A stretch of 64,000 nt of DNA from JALSKU01 sp964556545. Its GTDB lineage: Bacteria > Campylobacterota > Campylobacteria > Campylobacterales > JALSKU01. The notes below the pieces were generated by a model, which saw only the letters and a list, made by a program, of their open reading frames with translations, was not told where the DNA came from and ran no database searches. Positions 8,100-18,162 of this stretch are shown here, piece after piece (positions within the stretch are counted from its first letter, which is position 1; each line of letters starts with the position of its first letter). The stretch lies in assembly GCA_964556545.1 (NCBI GenBank), contig CAZKWE010000092.1:1-64000 (forward strand), given 5' to 3'. A program made the translations under genes and the position numbers.

Positions 8100-9515
8100 T
8101 TAACAAATCACAATCGACTTAATTTCACTAAATTCTTCAAGAGCATATTTTGGTCCCTCTCTTCCGATACCGCTTAGTTTTACCCCTCCATACGGCTGTA
8201 TATCAAATCTTAGAGTCGGTATATCATTTATCACCACTCCTGCACATTCATACTCCCGTATTGCTCTTTTGGTCAAATGCAAATCATTTGTAAAAATAGA
8301 GTACTGCAATCCATAAGGAGAATTGTTTATCTTGGATAATGCTTCATCAAAGTTTTTTACTCTGACAAGTGAAACAATCGGGGCAAAAACTTCTTCACAA
8401 ACTATTTTCATATCATCTGTTACTTCTCCCAAAACCGTTGGATAAAAAATCCTCTCTTTGTTTGTATTGCCACAAAGCAGTTTTGCTCCCTCTTTTATGG
8501 CACTCTCTACCCAGCTTTTTGCTCTAAAAACAGCTTCTTGGGTGATAAGAGGACCTATAAAAGTATCTTTATCGTACGGATCTCCTACGGTAAGCTTTTT
8601 GGTCTCGTCAATCAACTCTTTTGCAAATTTATCATAAATTTCATCTTGAACATAAATTCTCTGAAGTGAGATACACACTTGACCTGAATTATAAAACGAT
8701 GCAACCGCACACTTTTTGGCAGCATTTTTTATATCGGAACTCTTTTCTATAAAAGTGGCCGCATTACCTCCAAGTTCAAGACATACTTTTTTTATACCGG
8801 CAGTTTTTGTTATAATTTTTCCTACAGGCATGCTTCCTGTAAAACTTATGGCTCTTGGTATGTCGCTGCTTACCAAAGCACTTCCGACTTCCGCATCTCC
8901 GTAAACTACACTAAGAGCATCTTTTATAGCAAATTTGCTTTCATAAAAAAGCTTGGCAAATTTATAAGCACACAAGGGAGCTTCCGGGGTTGGCTTCAAA
9001 ACTACACTGTTTCCCATAGCAAGTGCGGGGACTATCTTGTGTGCTACCAGATTTAACGGAAAGTTAAACGGAGTTATAGCTACCACGACACCGACCGGAA
9101 CTCTTTTAAAAAAACTGATACTTTTTCTTCCGCTTGGCATGGCATCCGAATTGAAAGTTTCTCCATGCTGTTGTATTGCGGCAGATATGGTCAGTTTGAT
9201 AGTTTCTATACATCTATCGACTTCTATAAGAGAAAATTTTATAGGTTTTCCAACCTCATCCGTTATAGTTTTTGCAAACTCTTCTCTTTTTTCCTGAAGC
9301 TTTTTTGCTACATCATCAAGCCATTGTATTCTTTGAGAAAGATTGGTTTTTTTTGTTTCTTCAAAAGCTTCTTTTGCAATCACAAGAGCCTTTTTAGCAT
9401 CATTTTCGTCACATTGAGGATATGCTGAAACCACCTTGTCTTCATAGGGATTTTTTATTTCTATCCAATTATCTTTTATTGTCTCTTTGCTTCCAAAAAA
9501 TATCTTCGCCTGCAT
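8100..9515 (-). CDS. NAD(P)-dependent aldehyde dehydrogenase
   Basis: 471 residues, full-length ALDH superfamily member that oxidises an aldehyde to the acid. The catalytic base is Glu247 in LELGGN and the nucleophile Cys281 in SGQVCIS. ITPFNFPLN (about 147-155), the cofactor lysine in LKPTPEAP and the FTGS motif (225-228) are present. The closest relatives I can recall are GapN/lactaldehyde-type enzymes, but the substrate cannot be read from the sequence. AAAGGA precedes the ATG. Stands alone, divergent from recQ. Confidence 0.85.
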   Translation of the reverse strand: MQAKIFFGSKETIKDNWIEIKNPYEDKVVSAYPQCDENDAKKALVIAKEAFEETKKTNLSQRIQWLDDVAKKLQEKREEFAKTITDEVGKPIKFSLIEVDRCIETIKLTISAAIQQHGETFNSDAMPSGRKSISFFKRVPVGVVVAITPFNFPLNLVAHKIVPALAMGNSVVLKPTPEAPLCAYKFAKLFYESKFAIKDALSVVYGDAEVGSALVSSDIPRAISFTGSMPVGKIITKTAGIKKVCLELGGNAATFIEKSSDIKNAAKKCAVASFYNSGQVCISLQRIYVQDEIYDKFAKELIDETKKLTVGDPYDKDTFIGPLITQEAVFRAKSWVESAIKEGAKLLCGNTNKERIFYPTVLGEVTDDMKIVCEEVFAPIVSLVRVKNFDEALSKINNSPYGLQYSIFTNDLHLTKRAIREYECAGVVINDIPTLRFDIQPYGGVKLSGIGREGPKYALEEFSEIKSIVIC

Positions 9516-9572
9516 TGTAAATATCCTTTGATTTTTTTCTGTTATTTTAGCATACTTTTGTTACAATATTCT

Positions 9573-11645
9573 ATGTACAATAAAATATTAAAAGAAAAGT
9601 TCGGCTTTGACAAATTTAAGCCTATACAGGAAAAAGCCGTAAAAAGAATACTTAAAAAAGAGGATTTGTTGGTTATTTTGCCGACAGGCAGTGGAAAATC
9701 ACTCATATATCAACTTCCTTCTCTCTTAATGAGCGGCACTACCATAGTCATCTCTCCTCTTATAGCTCTTATGCAAGACCAAGTTGCATCACTGCAGTTA
9801 AACGGTATAAATGCAAAAATGATAAATTCATCCAATACGGTAAAACAAAACAATCAAACTCTGCAGGAATTATTGAATGCAGATATAAAACTTTTATATG
9901 TCGCACCGGAAAGATTTGTCAATGAAAATTTTTTACAATTGCTTCAGAAAATAGATATAAATTTTTTTGTAATAGATGAAGCTCACTGTGTCAGCGAATG
10001 GGGACATGAATTTAGAGATGATTATAGAAAATTAAACCTTATAAAAAACAGATTTGCCAATATTCCCGTTACTGCTTTTACCGCAACTGCAACAAAAGAA
10101 GTCCAAAAAGATATATTAAAAACTTTACAGATTAAACATACGCTAAGAGCAGAGACTATAAGAGATAATATTCTTATAAGATGCCAAAAAAGAATGGGAA
10201 ACGGGTATTCTCAAATTATCTCTTTTTTAAATACTCACAAAGATGAATGTGGTATAATTTACTGTTTTACCAGAAAAGAGACAGAAAAATTATCAATCTT
10301 TTTAAATCAAAAAGGATTTTCGACACTATCTTATCATGCAGGTTTGCCAAACAAAAAAAGAGATGAAATTTTTTATAAATTTAAAAATGAAGAGATAAAA
10401 ATCATTGTTGCCACCATTGCTTTTGGAATGGGTATAGATAAAGACAATATCAGATTTGTTTTGCATACTTCCATGCCAAAAACTTTGGAAAACTACTTTC
10501 AGGAGATAGGGCGGGCGGGAAGAGATTCGTTAAAAAGCGATGCTTTGCTACTTTACTCCAAATCAGACGAGATAAATAAAAGAATTTTTCTTGAAGAATT
10601 GGCAGAATCAAACTATAAAAAAAATATATATGAAAAATTAAATACAATGTATCGCTACTGTATTACTTCCGACTGCCGTCATCAGTTTATAGCAAAATAT
10701 TTTGGCGATCAGATAGAAAAATGCGAAACAAACTGTGACAACTGCCTTGAAAAGGATACTGAATTTCTTAACATTAAAATACCCGCTCAAAAATTTCTAT
10801 CGGCAATTTTAAGAAGCGGTGAGAGATTTGGTGCAAATTACATCATAGATATACTAAAAGGTTCAAAATCAAAAAGAATACTTGAACTTGGACACGATAA
10901 ACTTTCAGTCTATGGCATAGGAAATGAATTTTCAAAAGAGCAATGGGGAAGCATACAGGATAAATTACTTGATATGGAAGCAATTTATCAAGAGAGTGAA
11001 TATAAAACTTTAAAAGTTACAAATATCGGCAAAAAAATATTAAAAGATGAACTCACAGTAACAATAAAGAAAAAAGATTTACAAACAGATATAAGTTTTA
11101 AAGAGTATAAACAAGAGATAAAAAAAGATGAAATATTTGAAAAATTAAGAGAACTTAGAAGTGAATTTGCCAAAAAAGATAAAATACCGGCTTATATGGT
11201 TTTTAGTGACAAAACTCTTTTTGAAATATCCAAAAAACTGCCCAAAGACAAAAAAGAGTTTTTGGAAATTTCTGGAGTCGGACAGACAAAGCTTGAGAGA
11301 TATGCCAAAGATTTTATACAACTGTGCAACAATCTTAAACCAATTGTTAAAAAACCACTGCATAAAACATACCAAGAAACACTTACTCTTATAAACAAAG
11401 GGGAGAGTTTTGATAAAATTTGCAAAGCAAGAGAATTAAAGCCCGTGACTATATTGACTCATATCAATACTCTTGTTGAAAAAGGATATATAGACAACAA
11501 AACAAAACTAAAATATACCGAACCGCTAAAAGAGAATTTTCCAAAAGAGATAAAAGAATGGATTGAAAAAGGACTCAAGATAGAAAATTTTGAAAAAATA
11601 AGAGAATTTTTAAGTTTTTACGGCTCTCTTTATGCTCCCAAATAA
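9573..11645 (+). CDS. recQ: RecQ-family ATP-dependent DNA helicase
   Basis: 690 residues from the ATG at 9573; a TTG at 9528 would add 15 hydrophobic residues unlike RecQ, so I chose the ATG. The order of domains is Q-motif region FGFDKFKPIQ, Walker A LPTGSGKS (36-43), DEAH (135-138) in the RecQ form DEAHCVSEWGHEF, helicase C domain with IGRAGRD, RQC zinc cysteines (CRHQF to CDNC), an HRDC-like domain with ISGVGQTKLERY, and a C-terminal helix-turn-helix like that of long RecQs. It unwinds DNA 3' to 5' in recombination and repair. Its 3' end overlaps that of livF by 16 bases, tail to tail. Confidence 0.93.
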   Translation: MYNKILKEKFGFDKFKPIQEKAVKRILKKEDLLVILPTGSGKSLIYQLPSLLMSGTTIVISPLIALMQDQVASLQLNGINAKMINSSNTVKQNNQTLQELLNADIKLLYVAPERFVNENFLQLLQKIDINFFVIDEAHCVSEWGHEFRDDYRKLNLIKNRFANIPVTAFTATATKEVQKDILKTLQIKHTLRAETIRDNILIRCQKRMGNGYSQIISFLNTHKDECGIIYCFTRKETEKLSIFLNQKGFSTLSYHAGLPNKKRDEIFYKFKNEEIKIIVATIAFGMGIDKDNIRFVLHTSMPKTLENYFQEIGRAGRDSLKSDALLLYSKSDEINKRIFLEELAESNYKKNIYEKLNTMYRYCITSDCRHQFIAKYFGDQIEKCETNCDNCLEKDTEFLNIKIPAQKFLSAILRSGERFGANYIIDILKGSKSKRILELGHDKLSVYGIGNEFSKEQWGSIQDKLLDMEAIYQESEYKTLKVTNIGKKILKDELTVTIKKKDLQTDISFKEYKQEIKKDEIFEKLRELRSEFAKKDKIPAYMVFSDKTLFEISKKLPKDKKEFLEISGVGQTKLERYAKDFIQLCNNLKPIVKKPLHKTYQETLTLINKGESFDKICKARELKPVTILTHINTLVEKGYIDNKTKLKYTEPLKENFPKEIKEWIEKGLKIENFEKIREFLSFYGSLYAPK

Positions 11646-12331
11646 GCCTCTTTTACCTTTTTGTCATTTATCAATTCGTCTGATTTGCCGCTCATTGTTA
11701 TTTTTCCGTTTTCAAGCACATAAGCTCTGTCACTAAAACCAAGTGCAAGATAGGCATTTTGCTCCACTAAAAATATAGTAGTTCCTTTTTCTTTTAAATT
11801 TTGCAGCACTTCAAATATATCCTCTACAATAATCGGAGCCAAACCCATACTCGGCTCATCCAAAAGTAAAAGCTTCGGTCTGCTCATTAAAGCTCTTCCA
11901 AGAGAAAGCATTTGTTGTTGACCGCCTGAGAGTGTTCCTGCGTAATGCTCTTTTTTCTCTCTTAAAACCGGAAAAAGTTCATATATCCACTCTATATCAT
12001 CTTTGATATCACTATCATTTCTGATATATGCTCCCATCAAAAGATTGTCTTCCACACTCAAAATATTAAACAACCCCCTTCCCTCCGGGACTTGGGCAAT
12101 TCCAAGTTTGACTCTTTGTTTTGAATCGCTACTGCTTATATCTTTATCATTAAAATAAATTTTTCCGCTTTGCTCTTTTTGAAGTGCACTTATTACTCTT
12201 AAAAGTGTAGTTTTTCCGGCTCCATTTGCACCAATCAGCGATACTATCTCATTATTTTTTACTTCCAAACTTATATCTATAAGAGTTTTTATCTTGCCGT
12301 AACTAAAATTCAAATTTTCGATTCTAAGCAT
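11630..12331 (-). CDS. livF: Branched-chain amino acid-type ABC transporter ATPase LivF
   Basis: 233 residues. Walker A GANGAGKTT (about 34-42), signature LSGGQQQM (about 136-143), Walker B LLLDEPS. EGRGLF after the Q-loop and the tail VKEAYLGA are typical of LivF. It is one of two ATPases driving the five-gene liv uptake system. Overlaps livG by 8 bases, so translation is coupled. Confidence 0.93.
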   Translation of the reverse strand: MLRIENLNFSYGKIKTLIDISLEVKNNEIVSLIGANGAGKTTLLRVISALQKEQSGKIYFNDKDISSSDSKQRVKLGIAQVPEGRGLFNILSVEDNLLMGAYIRNDSDIKDDIEWIYELFPVLREKKEHYAGTLSGGQQQMLSLGRALMSRPKLLLLDEPSMGLAPIIVEDIFEVLQNLKEKGTTIFLVEQNAYLALGFSDRAYVLENGKITMSGKSDELINDKKVKEAYLGA

Positions 12332-13142
12332 AATTAGACCCCAAATATGCTTTTATAACTTCTTTATTGTTTGCTATTTCTTCGGGTTTGCCGTAAGCTA
12401 ATTTTTTACCGAAATTCATAACTGTTATCTCATCTGAAATTTTCATTACCATCTTCATATCATGCTCAACCAATATCACACTAAGCCCCTCATTTGCCAC
12501 TTCTTTAATGATTTGTGAAATTTCATCGGTTTCTTTGGGATTTAGACCTGCAACCGGTTCATCAAAAAGTATCAATTTCGGTTTTGTTGCCAAAGCTCTT
12601 ATAATTTCAAGTTTTTTAAGCACTCCGTAAGAGAGTGAGTCAGCCTGTTTGTATGCTATCTTTTCAAGATTAAACATATTTAAGTATTTCATCGCCTCAT
12701 ATTCAAACTTTTTCTCATCCTCTTTTATTCTTTTTGTTCTAAGACAGGTTTGAATAATATTTTTACTCATAAACTTATCAAATCCAAGCATAATATTTTC
12801 AAGGGCACTCATACTTCCGCAAATCTCAAGATGCTGAAAAGTCCTGCATATCCCTTTATGGACAAGTTTATGCATAGGAATATTTGTAATATTCTCTCTA
12901 TGCCCGTGTATCATATCTTTGATATCATCTTCTTCAACACACTTTATATCATCATCTTTTCTTAAGTATATTTCTCCCGATGTCACACTGTATATCCCCG
13001 TTATCATATTGATAAGGGTTGTTTTTCCGGCTCCGTTTGGGCCTATTATAGAATGAACGGTACCTCTTTTAACATTAAAACTAAGCTCGTCAACGGCTTT
13101 TAAGCCACCAAAATTTTTGCAAAGTTCTCTAACTATGAGCAT
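12324..13142 (-). CDS. livG: ABC transporter ATPase LivG
   Basis: 272 residues from the ATG at 13142, preceded by GGGGA; an in-frame TTG 21 bases upstream is less likely. Walker A GPNGAGKTT, GICRTFQHLEIC, LSYGVLKKLE as the signature, Walker B LILFDEP followed by AGLNPKET, and a C-terminal VIKAYLG, all LivG-type. The signature reads LSYG in place of LSGG, which is normal for LivG. There is a charged insert after residue 60 (DIKCVEEDDIKD). It overlaps the end of livM by 14 bases. Confidence 0.92.
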   Translation of the reverse strand: MLIVRELCKNFGGLKAVDELSFNVKRGTVHSIIGPNGAGKTTLINMITGIYSVTSGEIYLRKDDDIKCVEEDDIKDMIHGHRENITNIPMHKLVHKGICRTFQHLEICGSMSALENIMLGFDKFMSKNIIQTCLRTKRIKEDEKKFEYEAMKYLNMFNLEKIAYKQADSLSYGVLKKLEIIRALATKPKLILFDEPVAGLNPKETDEISQIIKEVANEGLSVILVEHDMKMVMKISDEITVMNFGKKLAYGKPEEIANNKEVIKAYLGSNYA

Positions 13143-14073
13143 TCGTTTTCCCCAATTTATCAAAAAGAGATATGATACCCTTTGGCATAAACATCATAAC
13201 AAATATAATAATAACCCCGTATATCAATGTTTGATAATCTTCAAATGATGTTAAAAGCTGAGGCAAAACCGTTAGAAAAATGGCACCCAAAAGTGCTCCG
13301 TACACTCTTCCTATACCGCCAAAAACCACCATAACCACCAATTCGATTGATCTGTTAAAACTGGCTTCGGCAGGACTTATGAAACCTGAGAAAAAAGCAT
13401 ACATACTCCCCGCAAGTGCCGCAATTACAACGGATATGACAAATACATAACTTTTATATTTTGCTACATCAGCACCAACACTGCTGACAGCCTGATTTGA
13501 GTCATGAATTCCTCTTAAAATTCTTCCGTAAGGAGAATTTATGATATTTTTAAAAGTAACTATAACAAGAATGAGCAAAACAGAGCTCAATATATACCAT
13601 TTTATATTTGAATCTAACTCAAATCCAAAAATTTTAAATATATCTACACCCATTCCGTCAGGACCTCCTGTTAAGTCTGCCTGGGCATTTACCGTTATGT
13701 ATATAATTACACCCACACCAAGTGTTGCCATAGCAAGATAATGGCCTTCAAGTTTTAGTATGGGTTTTGATATAACAAATGCAAAAAAAGCCATAAAGAC
13801 AAGACTGACTAAAAGACTGACGGCAGGTGATATGCCATAAATACTACTCAAAATTACAGTTATATAAGCTCCGAGTGCCGCAAAGCCACCATGCCCCAAA
13901 CTTATTTGTCCAGCATATCCCATAAGGAGATTTAAACCTATACAAATTATCGCATTTAAAAGAGAAAGTATGGCAATTTCATAGTAAAAATCATTTTTGA
14001 AAAAAAATGGTATAACAATAAGAAAAAAAATCAAAAAAAGGATATCTTTTATCTGCTTTACTGCTTGTGCCAT
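13129..14073 (-). CDS. livM: ABC transporter permease LivM
   Basis: 314 residues, about nine membrane segments. LMGYAGQISLGHGGFAALGAY (about 50-70) and DSNQAVSSVGADVAKYK (about 195-211) are the LivM signatures, and FGGIGRVYGALLGA marks the coupling region. Pairs with LivH to form the channel for the substrate delivered by the LivK-like protein. Directly adjoins livH. Confidence 0.92.
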   Translation of the reverse strand: MAQAVKQIKDILFLIFFLIVIPFFFKNDFYYEIAILSLLNAIICIGLNLLMGYAGQISLGHGGFAALGAYITVILSSIYGISPAVSLLVSLVFMAFFAFVISKPILKLEGHYLAMATLGVGVIIYITVNAQADLTGGPDGMGVDIFKIFGFELDSNIKWYILSSVLLILVIVTFKNIINSPYGRILRGIHDSNQAVSSVGADVAKYKSYVFVISVVIAALAGSMYAFFSGFISPAEASFNRSIELVVMVVFGGIGRVYGALLGAIFLTVLPQLLTSFEDYQTLIYGVIIIFVMMFMPKGIISLFDKLGKTNAHS

Positions 14074-14943
14074 CTATACTCTTTTTGCTTTTAAGTTACT
14101 AAAAATTCCGCCGGGCATAAAAAAAAGAATACCAAGAAGTGCAACAAAAGCTACTGCATCTTTATATTCGCTTGATATATAACCTGCAACAAGTGATTCT
14201 AAAATACCAAGCAGTAATCCTCCCACTACAGCCCCGAAAGGTTTTGATAAGCCGCCTATAACCGCCGCACTAAAACCTTTGAGTCCAAGCATAATTCCTA
14301 TCTCATAATTTGTTGAAGTTATAGGTGCCAAAAGAAGCCCCCCTATTCCTGCTATAACAGCTGATATGATAAAATTCAGCATCAGAATTTTATTTATATC
14401 CACTCCCATCAGTTTTGCACTGTCTTTATTGTCTGAGAGTGCGAGCATAGCTTTCCCTGTTTTTGTTTTGTTGAAAAACAGATATAAAGAGATAACTATA
14501 ATAACCGAAGTTATCATAACCAATAAAGCTTGATAGGTAAGAGTGGCTCCATAAATGCTAAAAGTACCGTCCCCGACAAACGAGGGAAGAGTATGAAGTT
14601 CTTTGTCAAACACAACCTCCGCCAAACCTCTCAAGGCTATACTGTAACCAAGTGTTAAAATTATCATAGATATAACCGAGTGTTCTTTTGACATATCTAT
14701 GAGCTTATACAAAACTACTCCGAGAAATGCGGTTATTATGATAGCAAGCAAAAATGCCAACCAAAACGGAATTCCCCATTTTAGTAAAAATACGGCACTC
14801 ATACCGCCTGCCATCACAAACTCACCCTGAGCAAAGTTTATAATACCGCTTGAATTGTATATAACGGTAAAACCCATACCTACCAATGCATATATAAATC
14901 CTACCGTTACCCCTGAGAGCAAAAGTTGAAAAAATTCATTCAC
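14074..14943 (-). CDS. livH: ABC transporter permease LivH
   Basis: 289 residues, about eight membrane segments. MGFTVIYNSSGIINFAQGEF (about 23-42) is the classic LivH motif, followed by the A-x3-G-x2-x coupling loop (SAAVIGGLSKPFGAVVGG). The start is a GTG at 14943; the only ATG nearby is out of frame. It lies 9 bases after the binding-protein gene. Confidence 0.92.
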   Translation of the reverse strand: MNEFFQLLLSGVTVGFIYALVGMGFTVIYNSSGIINFAQGEFVMAGGMSAVFLLKWGIPFWLAFLLAIIITAFLGVVLYKLIDMSKEHSVISMIILTLGYSIALRGLAEVVFDKELHTLPSFVGDGTFSIYGATLTYQALLVMITSVIIVISLYLFFNKTKTGKAMLALSDNKDSAKLMGVDINKILMLNFIISAVIAGIGGLLLAPITSTNYEIGIMLGLKGFSAAVIGGLSKPFGAVVGGLLLGILESLVAGYISSEYKDAVAFVALLGILFFMPGGIFSNLKAKRV

Positions 14944-14952
14944 CTTTAAAAC

Positions 14953-16098
14953 CTACTCTTCAATAACACTCCAATTACCGTTTTTAACTTTTAAAAGAAC
15001 CAATCCGGTTTTTGTATCAAGACCCAAATGATCTTTTGGACTCATATTGACCACACCATCAATTCCTACAAAATTTTTAAGGCTTTCAAGTCCATCTCTT
15101 ATCTTTTTCGGATCAGTTGAGTGTTCTTTTTTTACAGCATCAACTATAGCATAAAGTGAATCATATGCATGACCGCCGAAACTTGCTATATCCGTATGAT
15201 AAGCATTTTTATATTCTTTTGTATAAGCTACGCAAACTTTTTTTATAGGATTGTCATCGCTTAATTTATCAGCAACTACTACAGGCGGTGCTACAACTAT
15301 AACTCCTTCAGCGGCTTTTCCTGCAATTTCTATATATTTTTTGGAAGCAACTCCGTGAGATTCATACAAAGGATAAGGGATATTTAACTGCCTGTAATTT
15401 TTGGTAACTATTGCAGGTCCTTGTCCGAAACCGGGATTTAATACCGCTTGAATACCTTTTGTATTTTTTATCTTTATAAGCTGGCTTGTCATATCGGCAT
15501 CTTTCTTGCCATATGTTTCATCTGCCAAAATTTTGATACCATACTCACCGGCTACATCTTTACACTGTTTTCTCATAGATTTTCCAAAACCTCCGCTTCC
15601 TGAAATCATACCGATTTTTCTGATACCCTTTTTTTTCATATGAGCCATAATCTTTTTACAGGCCATTGTGTCGGTTGCAACAATTTTAAATACCCATTTT
15701 TTTACAGGTTTTATAATAGGAATTCCTCCGCCCATAGACAAAAGAGGTATTTTTGCTCTTTGTACAAACGGGATAATAGCCATGGTTTCACCGGTAGTTG
15801 AGGGACCGATAATGGCAACTACTTTATCTTGTGAAATAAGTCTTTTAACAAATGATACCGCTTTTCTCGGATTTGCTCCGGTGTCATAAGCTATAAGTTT
15901 AATCTTGTCTCCATTGACCCCGCCATTGTCATTTATCTTTTTAACATACAGTTTCAAAGTTTTAAGCTCCGGATCACCTATAAATGAAGCAGGTCCCGTT
16001 GAAGCAACTATAGCACCTATTTTTATAGTGCCGGCATTTAATGTGAAACTGAAAATACTTAAAATACACAATCCCGCAATACTAATTTTTTTTAGCAT
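14953..16098 (-). CDS. livK: Periplasmic substrate-binding protein of the liv ABC transporter (LivK-like)
   Basis: 381 residues. Sec signal peptide (about 1-22, cleaved near LNA-GT), then a type I periplasmic binding fold: TIKIGAIVASTGPASFIGDPE, the KLIAYDTGANPRKAV segment, and IIGPSTTGETMA. The Ser/Thr residues that bind the amino acid carboxyl and amino groups in LivJ/K lie in this region. Ligand not determinable; the divergent iorAB-paaK operon suggests an aromatic amino acid or aryl acid rather than leucine. GAGGAGA precedes the ATG. First gene of livKHMGF. Confidence 0.85.
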   Translation of the reverse strand: MLKKISIAGLCILSIFSFTLNAGTIKIGAIVASTGPASFIGDPELKTLKLYVKKINDNGGVNGDKIKLIAYDTGANPRKAVSFVKRLISQDKVVAIIGPSTTGETMAIIPFVQRAKIPLLSMGGGIPIIKPVKKWVFKIVATDTMACKKIMAHMKKKGIRKIGMISGSGGFGKSMRKQCKDVAGEYGIKILADETYGKKDADMTSQLIKIKNTKGIQAVLNPGFGQGPAIVTKNYRQLNIPYPLYESHGVASKKYIEIAGKAAEGVIVVAPPVVVADKLSDDNPIKKVCVAYTKEYKNAYHTDIASFGGHAYDSLYAIVDAVKKEHSTDPKKIRDGLESLKNFVGIDGVVNMSPKDHLGLDTKTGLVLLKVKNGNWSVIEE

Positions 16099-16140
16099 AA
16101 CTCTTATCTCCTCATTGTTTGATTAAATGTCTTCTTGGTT

Positions 16141-16326
16141 ATTATATCTATGATAACTTAAAAAATATAAACTTATTTTTTGTTTTATATCTCTTTTAAA
16201 AAAAGTGTGAAATATTTACACATTATTCACCGGGGGTATTGCTTATAATAATTTTATAACTCTTTTTACATATATTTAAATTTTTTACAAGTATAATTTA
16301 AGGCATAGTAAGTACCTGACCAAAAG
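16141..16326. promoter_or_regulatory. Divergent promoter region livK / iorA
   Basis: The 250-base gap between livK and iorA holds a minus-strand TATAAT at 16141-16146 for livK and a plus-strand TATAAT at 16292-16297 for iorA. Between them, an imperfect 17-base palindrome at 16206-16222 (TGTGAAATATTTACACA) resembles a CRP-type or other dimer operator. One regulator could control both operons. At 16309-16326 sits a TAAGTACC...CCAAAAG sequence like the ends of the repeat element at 51.5 kb. Confidence 0.35.
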
Positions 16327-16348
16327 TTATACAAAAAAGGAAAATATA

Positions 16349-18160
16349 ATGAAGCAAACTCTTATGGGGAATGAGGCTATCGCATGGGGTATAGTTCATG
16401 CAAATATACAAATGGTCTCGGGATATCCCGGAACTCCCTCAAGTGAAATACTAAAAACCGTACAAAAAATACAAAAAGATTTAAATCTTGATATGTATGT
16501 GCAGTGGGCTACAAATGAAAAAGTAGGATTTGAAGTAGCTTATGCCGGAGCAATCAGCGGACAAAGAAGCTGTGCCACTATGAAACAAGTAGGACTTAAT
16601 GTTGCAAGCGACCCTCTGATGAGTGCAAGCTATATTGGAAATAAGGGAGCTATGCTTTTGATATCTGCGGACGATCCCGGTTTTCACTCTTCTCAAACAG
16701 AACAGGACAGCAGAGTTTTTGCCAAATTTGCAAGAATTCCCGTACTTGACCCTTCTACTCCTCAAGATGCTTACGATTTTGTAAAACTCGGAGTTGAAAT
16801 AAGTGAACTTTTTGAAACAACCGTAATGTTAAGACCTGTAATGAGAGTATCTCATGCCAGAGAAATCATAGAAGTAGATGATGAAACAAATTTTAAAAAA
16901 ACCAATAACCGTTTCAAAAGAGATATAAGAAGATGGGCTGCAGTTCCAAGAGCCGGAAGACTTGCTCAAGGGTATGATCAACTTAAAAGAGTTGAAAAAA
17001 TTGCCAATTACAATTGGGAAAAATTTTTAAAACCCCAATTTGATACTCTAAAAGGTGGAAAATTACTCATACTTACAAGCGGAACGGGAGACGGTTTTGT
17101 AAAAGAGACTTTGAGTGATTTAAATCTTAAAGCAGATATTGTCAAAATCATTATGCCGTATCCTTTACCCGTAGAACAAATGAAAAATGCTTTTAAACAT
17201 TATGACAAAATTATAGTTTTTGAAGAACCCTACCCTTGCATTGAAGAGCAAATTGCTTCAGAAAAAGTATATGGCAAAAATACCAATACGGTTCATAAAA
17301 TAGATGAAATGAGCAAAGAAAATGTTTTAAAAGCTTTACGGAAAATAGCTTTTTACAATGGAGAAAATATATACGAATCTCCAAAAATAGACTTTGGTTT
17401 CGAAGTACCGGCAAGACCGCCCGCTTTATGTCCGGGGTGTCCTCATAGAGACATTTACTATGCCATAACAAAAGTTTTTAAAAAAAATAAGTCCATATAT
17501 CCTTCTGATATAGGATGTTATACTCTTGCTCTTGCTCAAGGAGCGATAGATACTGTTTTATGTATGGGCGGCAGTGTATCAATGGCAAGCGGACTTAGCA
17601 TAGCCAATCCTGATAAAACAGTAGTTGCAACCATTGGTGACGGAACATTTTTTCATTCGGGTATTCCTCCTCTTTTAAATGCCGTATACCAAAGACATAA
17701 ATTTATCCTTGTGGTTTTAGATAACTCTACCATAGCCATGACCGGACGACAGGCAACTCCGGAACGATTCAATCAGGGTATCAATATAACGAAAATAGTT
17801 GAGGGCATGGGTATAGAATGTTTGGAATATAAATATTCTCATCTTATGCATGAAAATATCGAATTTTTTAAAAATGTAAAAGAAAAATTCAAAGATGCAA
17901 ATTCTCCTTTGGTAGTAGTGGTAAAACAGTTTTGCATATTGGACAATCCAAGAGCCAAAGACTGGGTGCCGGGGATTTTTGCTGAAGTTGACGAAGAAAA
18001 ATGTGTAGCCTGCGACCAATGTACTACAGTTTACAAATGTCCTCCAATGCACTATAACGAAAAAGGTAAAATCGAAATAGATCCATTTTTATGTGCAGGA
18101 TGCGGGGGATGTTTAGAGATTATATGCCCGACTGATGCATTTAAAGAAAGAAAGGATTAG
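16349..18160 (+). CDS. iorA: Indolepyruvate:ferredoxin oxidoreductase alpha subunit
   Basis: 603 residues, normal length. It decarboxylates aryl pyruvates to aryl-acetyl-CoA and passes electrons to ferredoxin, reversibly. In order: N-terminal pyrimidine-binding half (VSGYPGTPSSE, about 23-33), the transketolase C-like domain, the TPP-binding domain opening with CPGCPHRD and containing ATIGDGTFFHSG, and two C-terminal [4Fe-4S] sites, CVACDQCTTVYKCP and CAGCGGCLEIICP. AAGGAAA precedes the ATG. First gene of a seven-gene operon. The enzyme is oxygen-sensitive, which fits anaerobic life. Confidence 0.95.
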   Translation: MKQTLMGNEAIAWGIVHANIQMVSGYPGTPSSEILKTVQKIQKDLNLDMYVQWATNEKVGFEVAYAGAISGQRSCATMKQVGLNVASDPLMSASYIGNKGAMLLISADDPGFHSSQTEQDSRVFAKFARIPVLDPSTPQDAYDFVKLGVEISELFETTVMLRPVMRVSHAREIIEVDDETNFKKTNNRFKRDIRRWAAVPRAGRLAQGYDQLKRVEKIANYNWEKFLKPQFDTLKGGKLLILTSGTGDGFVKETLSDLNLKADIVKIIMPYPLPVEQMKNAFKHYDKIIVFEEPYPCIEEQIASEKVYGKNTNTVHKIDEMSKENVLKALRKIAFYNGENIYESPKIDFGFEVPARPPALCPGCPHRDIYYAITKVFKKNKSIYPSDIGCYTLALAQGAIDTVLCMGGSVSMASGLSIANPDKTVVATIGDGTFFHSGIPPLLNAVYQRHKFILVVLDNSTIAMTGRQATPERFNQGINITKIVEGMGIECLEYKYSHLMHENIEFFKNVKEKFKDANSPLVVVVKQFCILDNPRAKDWVPGIFAEVDEEKCVACDQCTTVYKCPPMHYNEKGKIEIDPFLCAGCGGCLEIICPTDAFKERKD

Positions 18161-18162
18161 TT

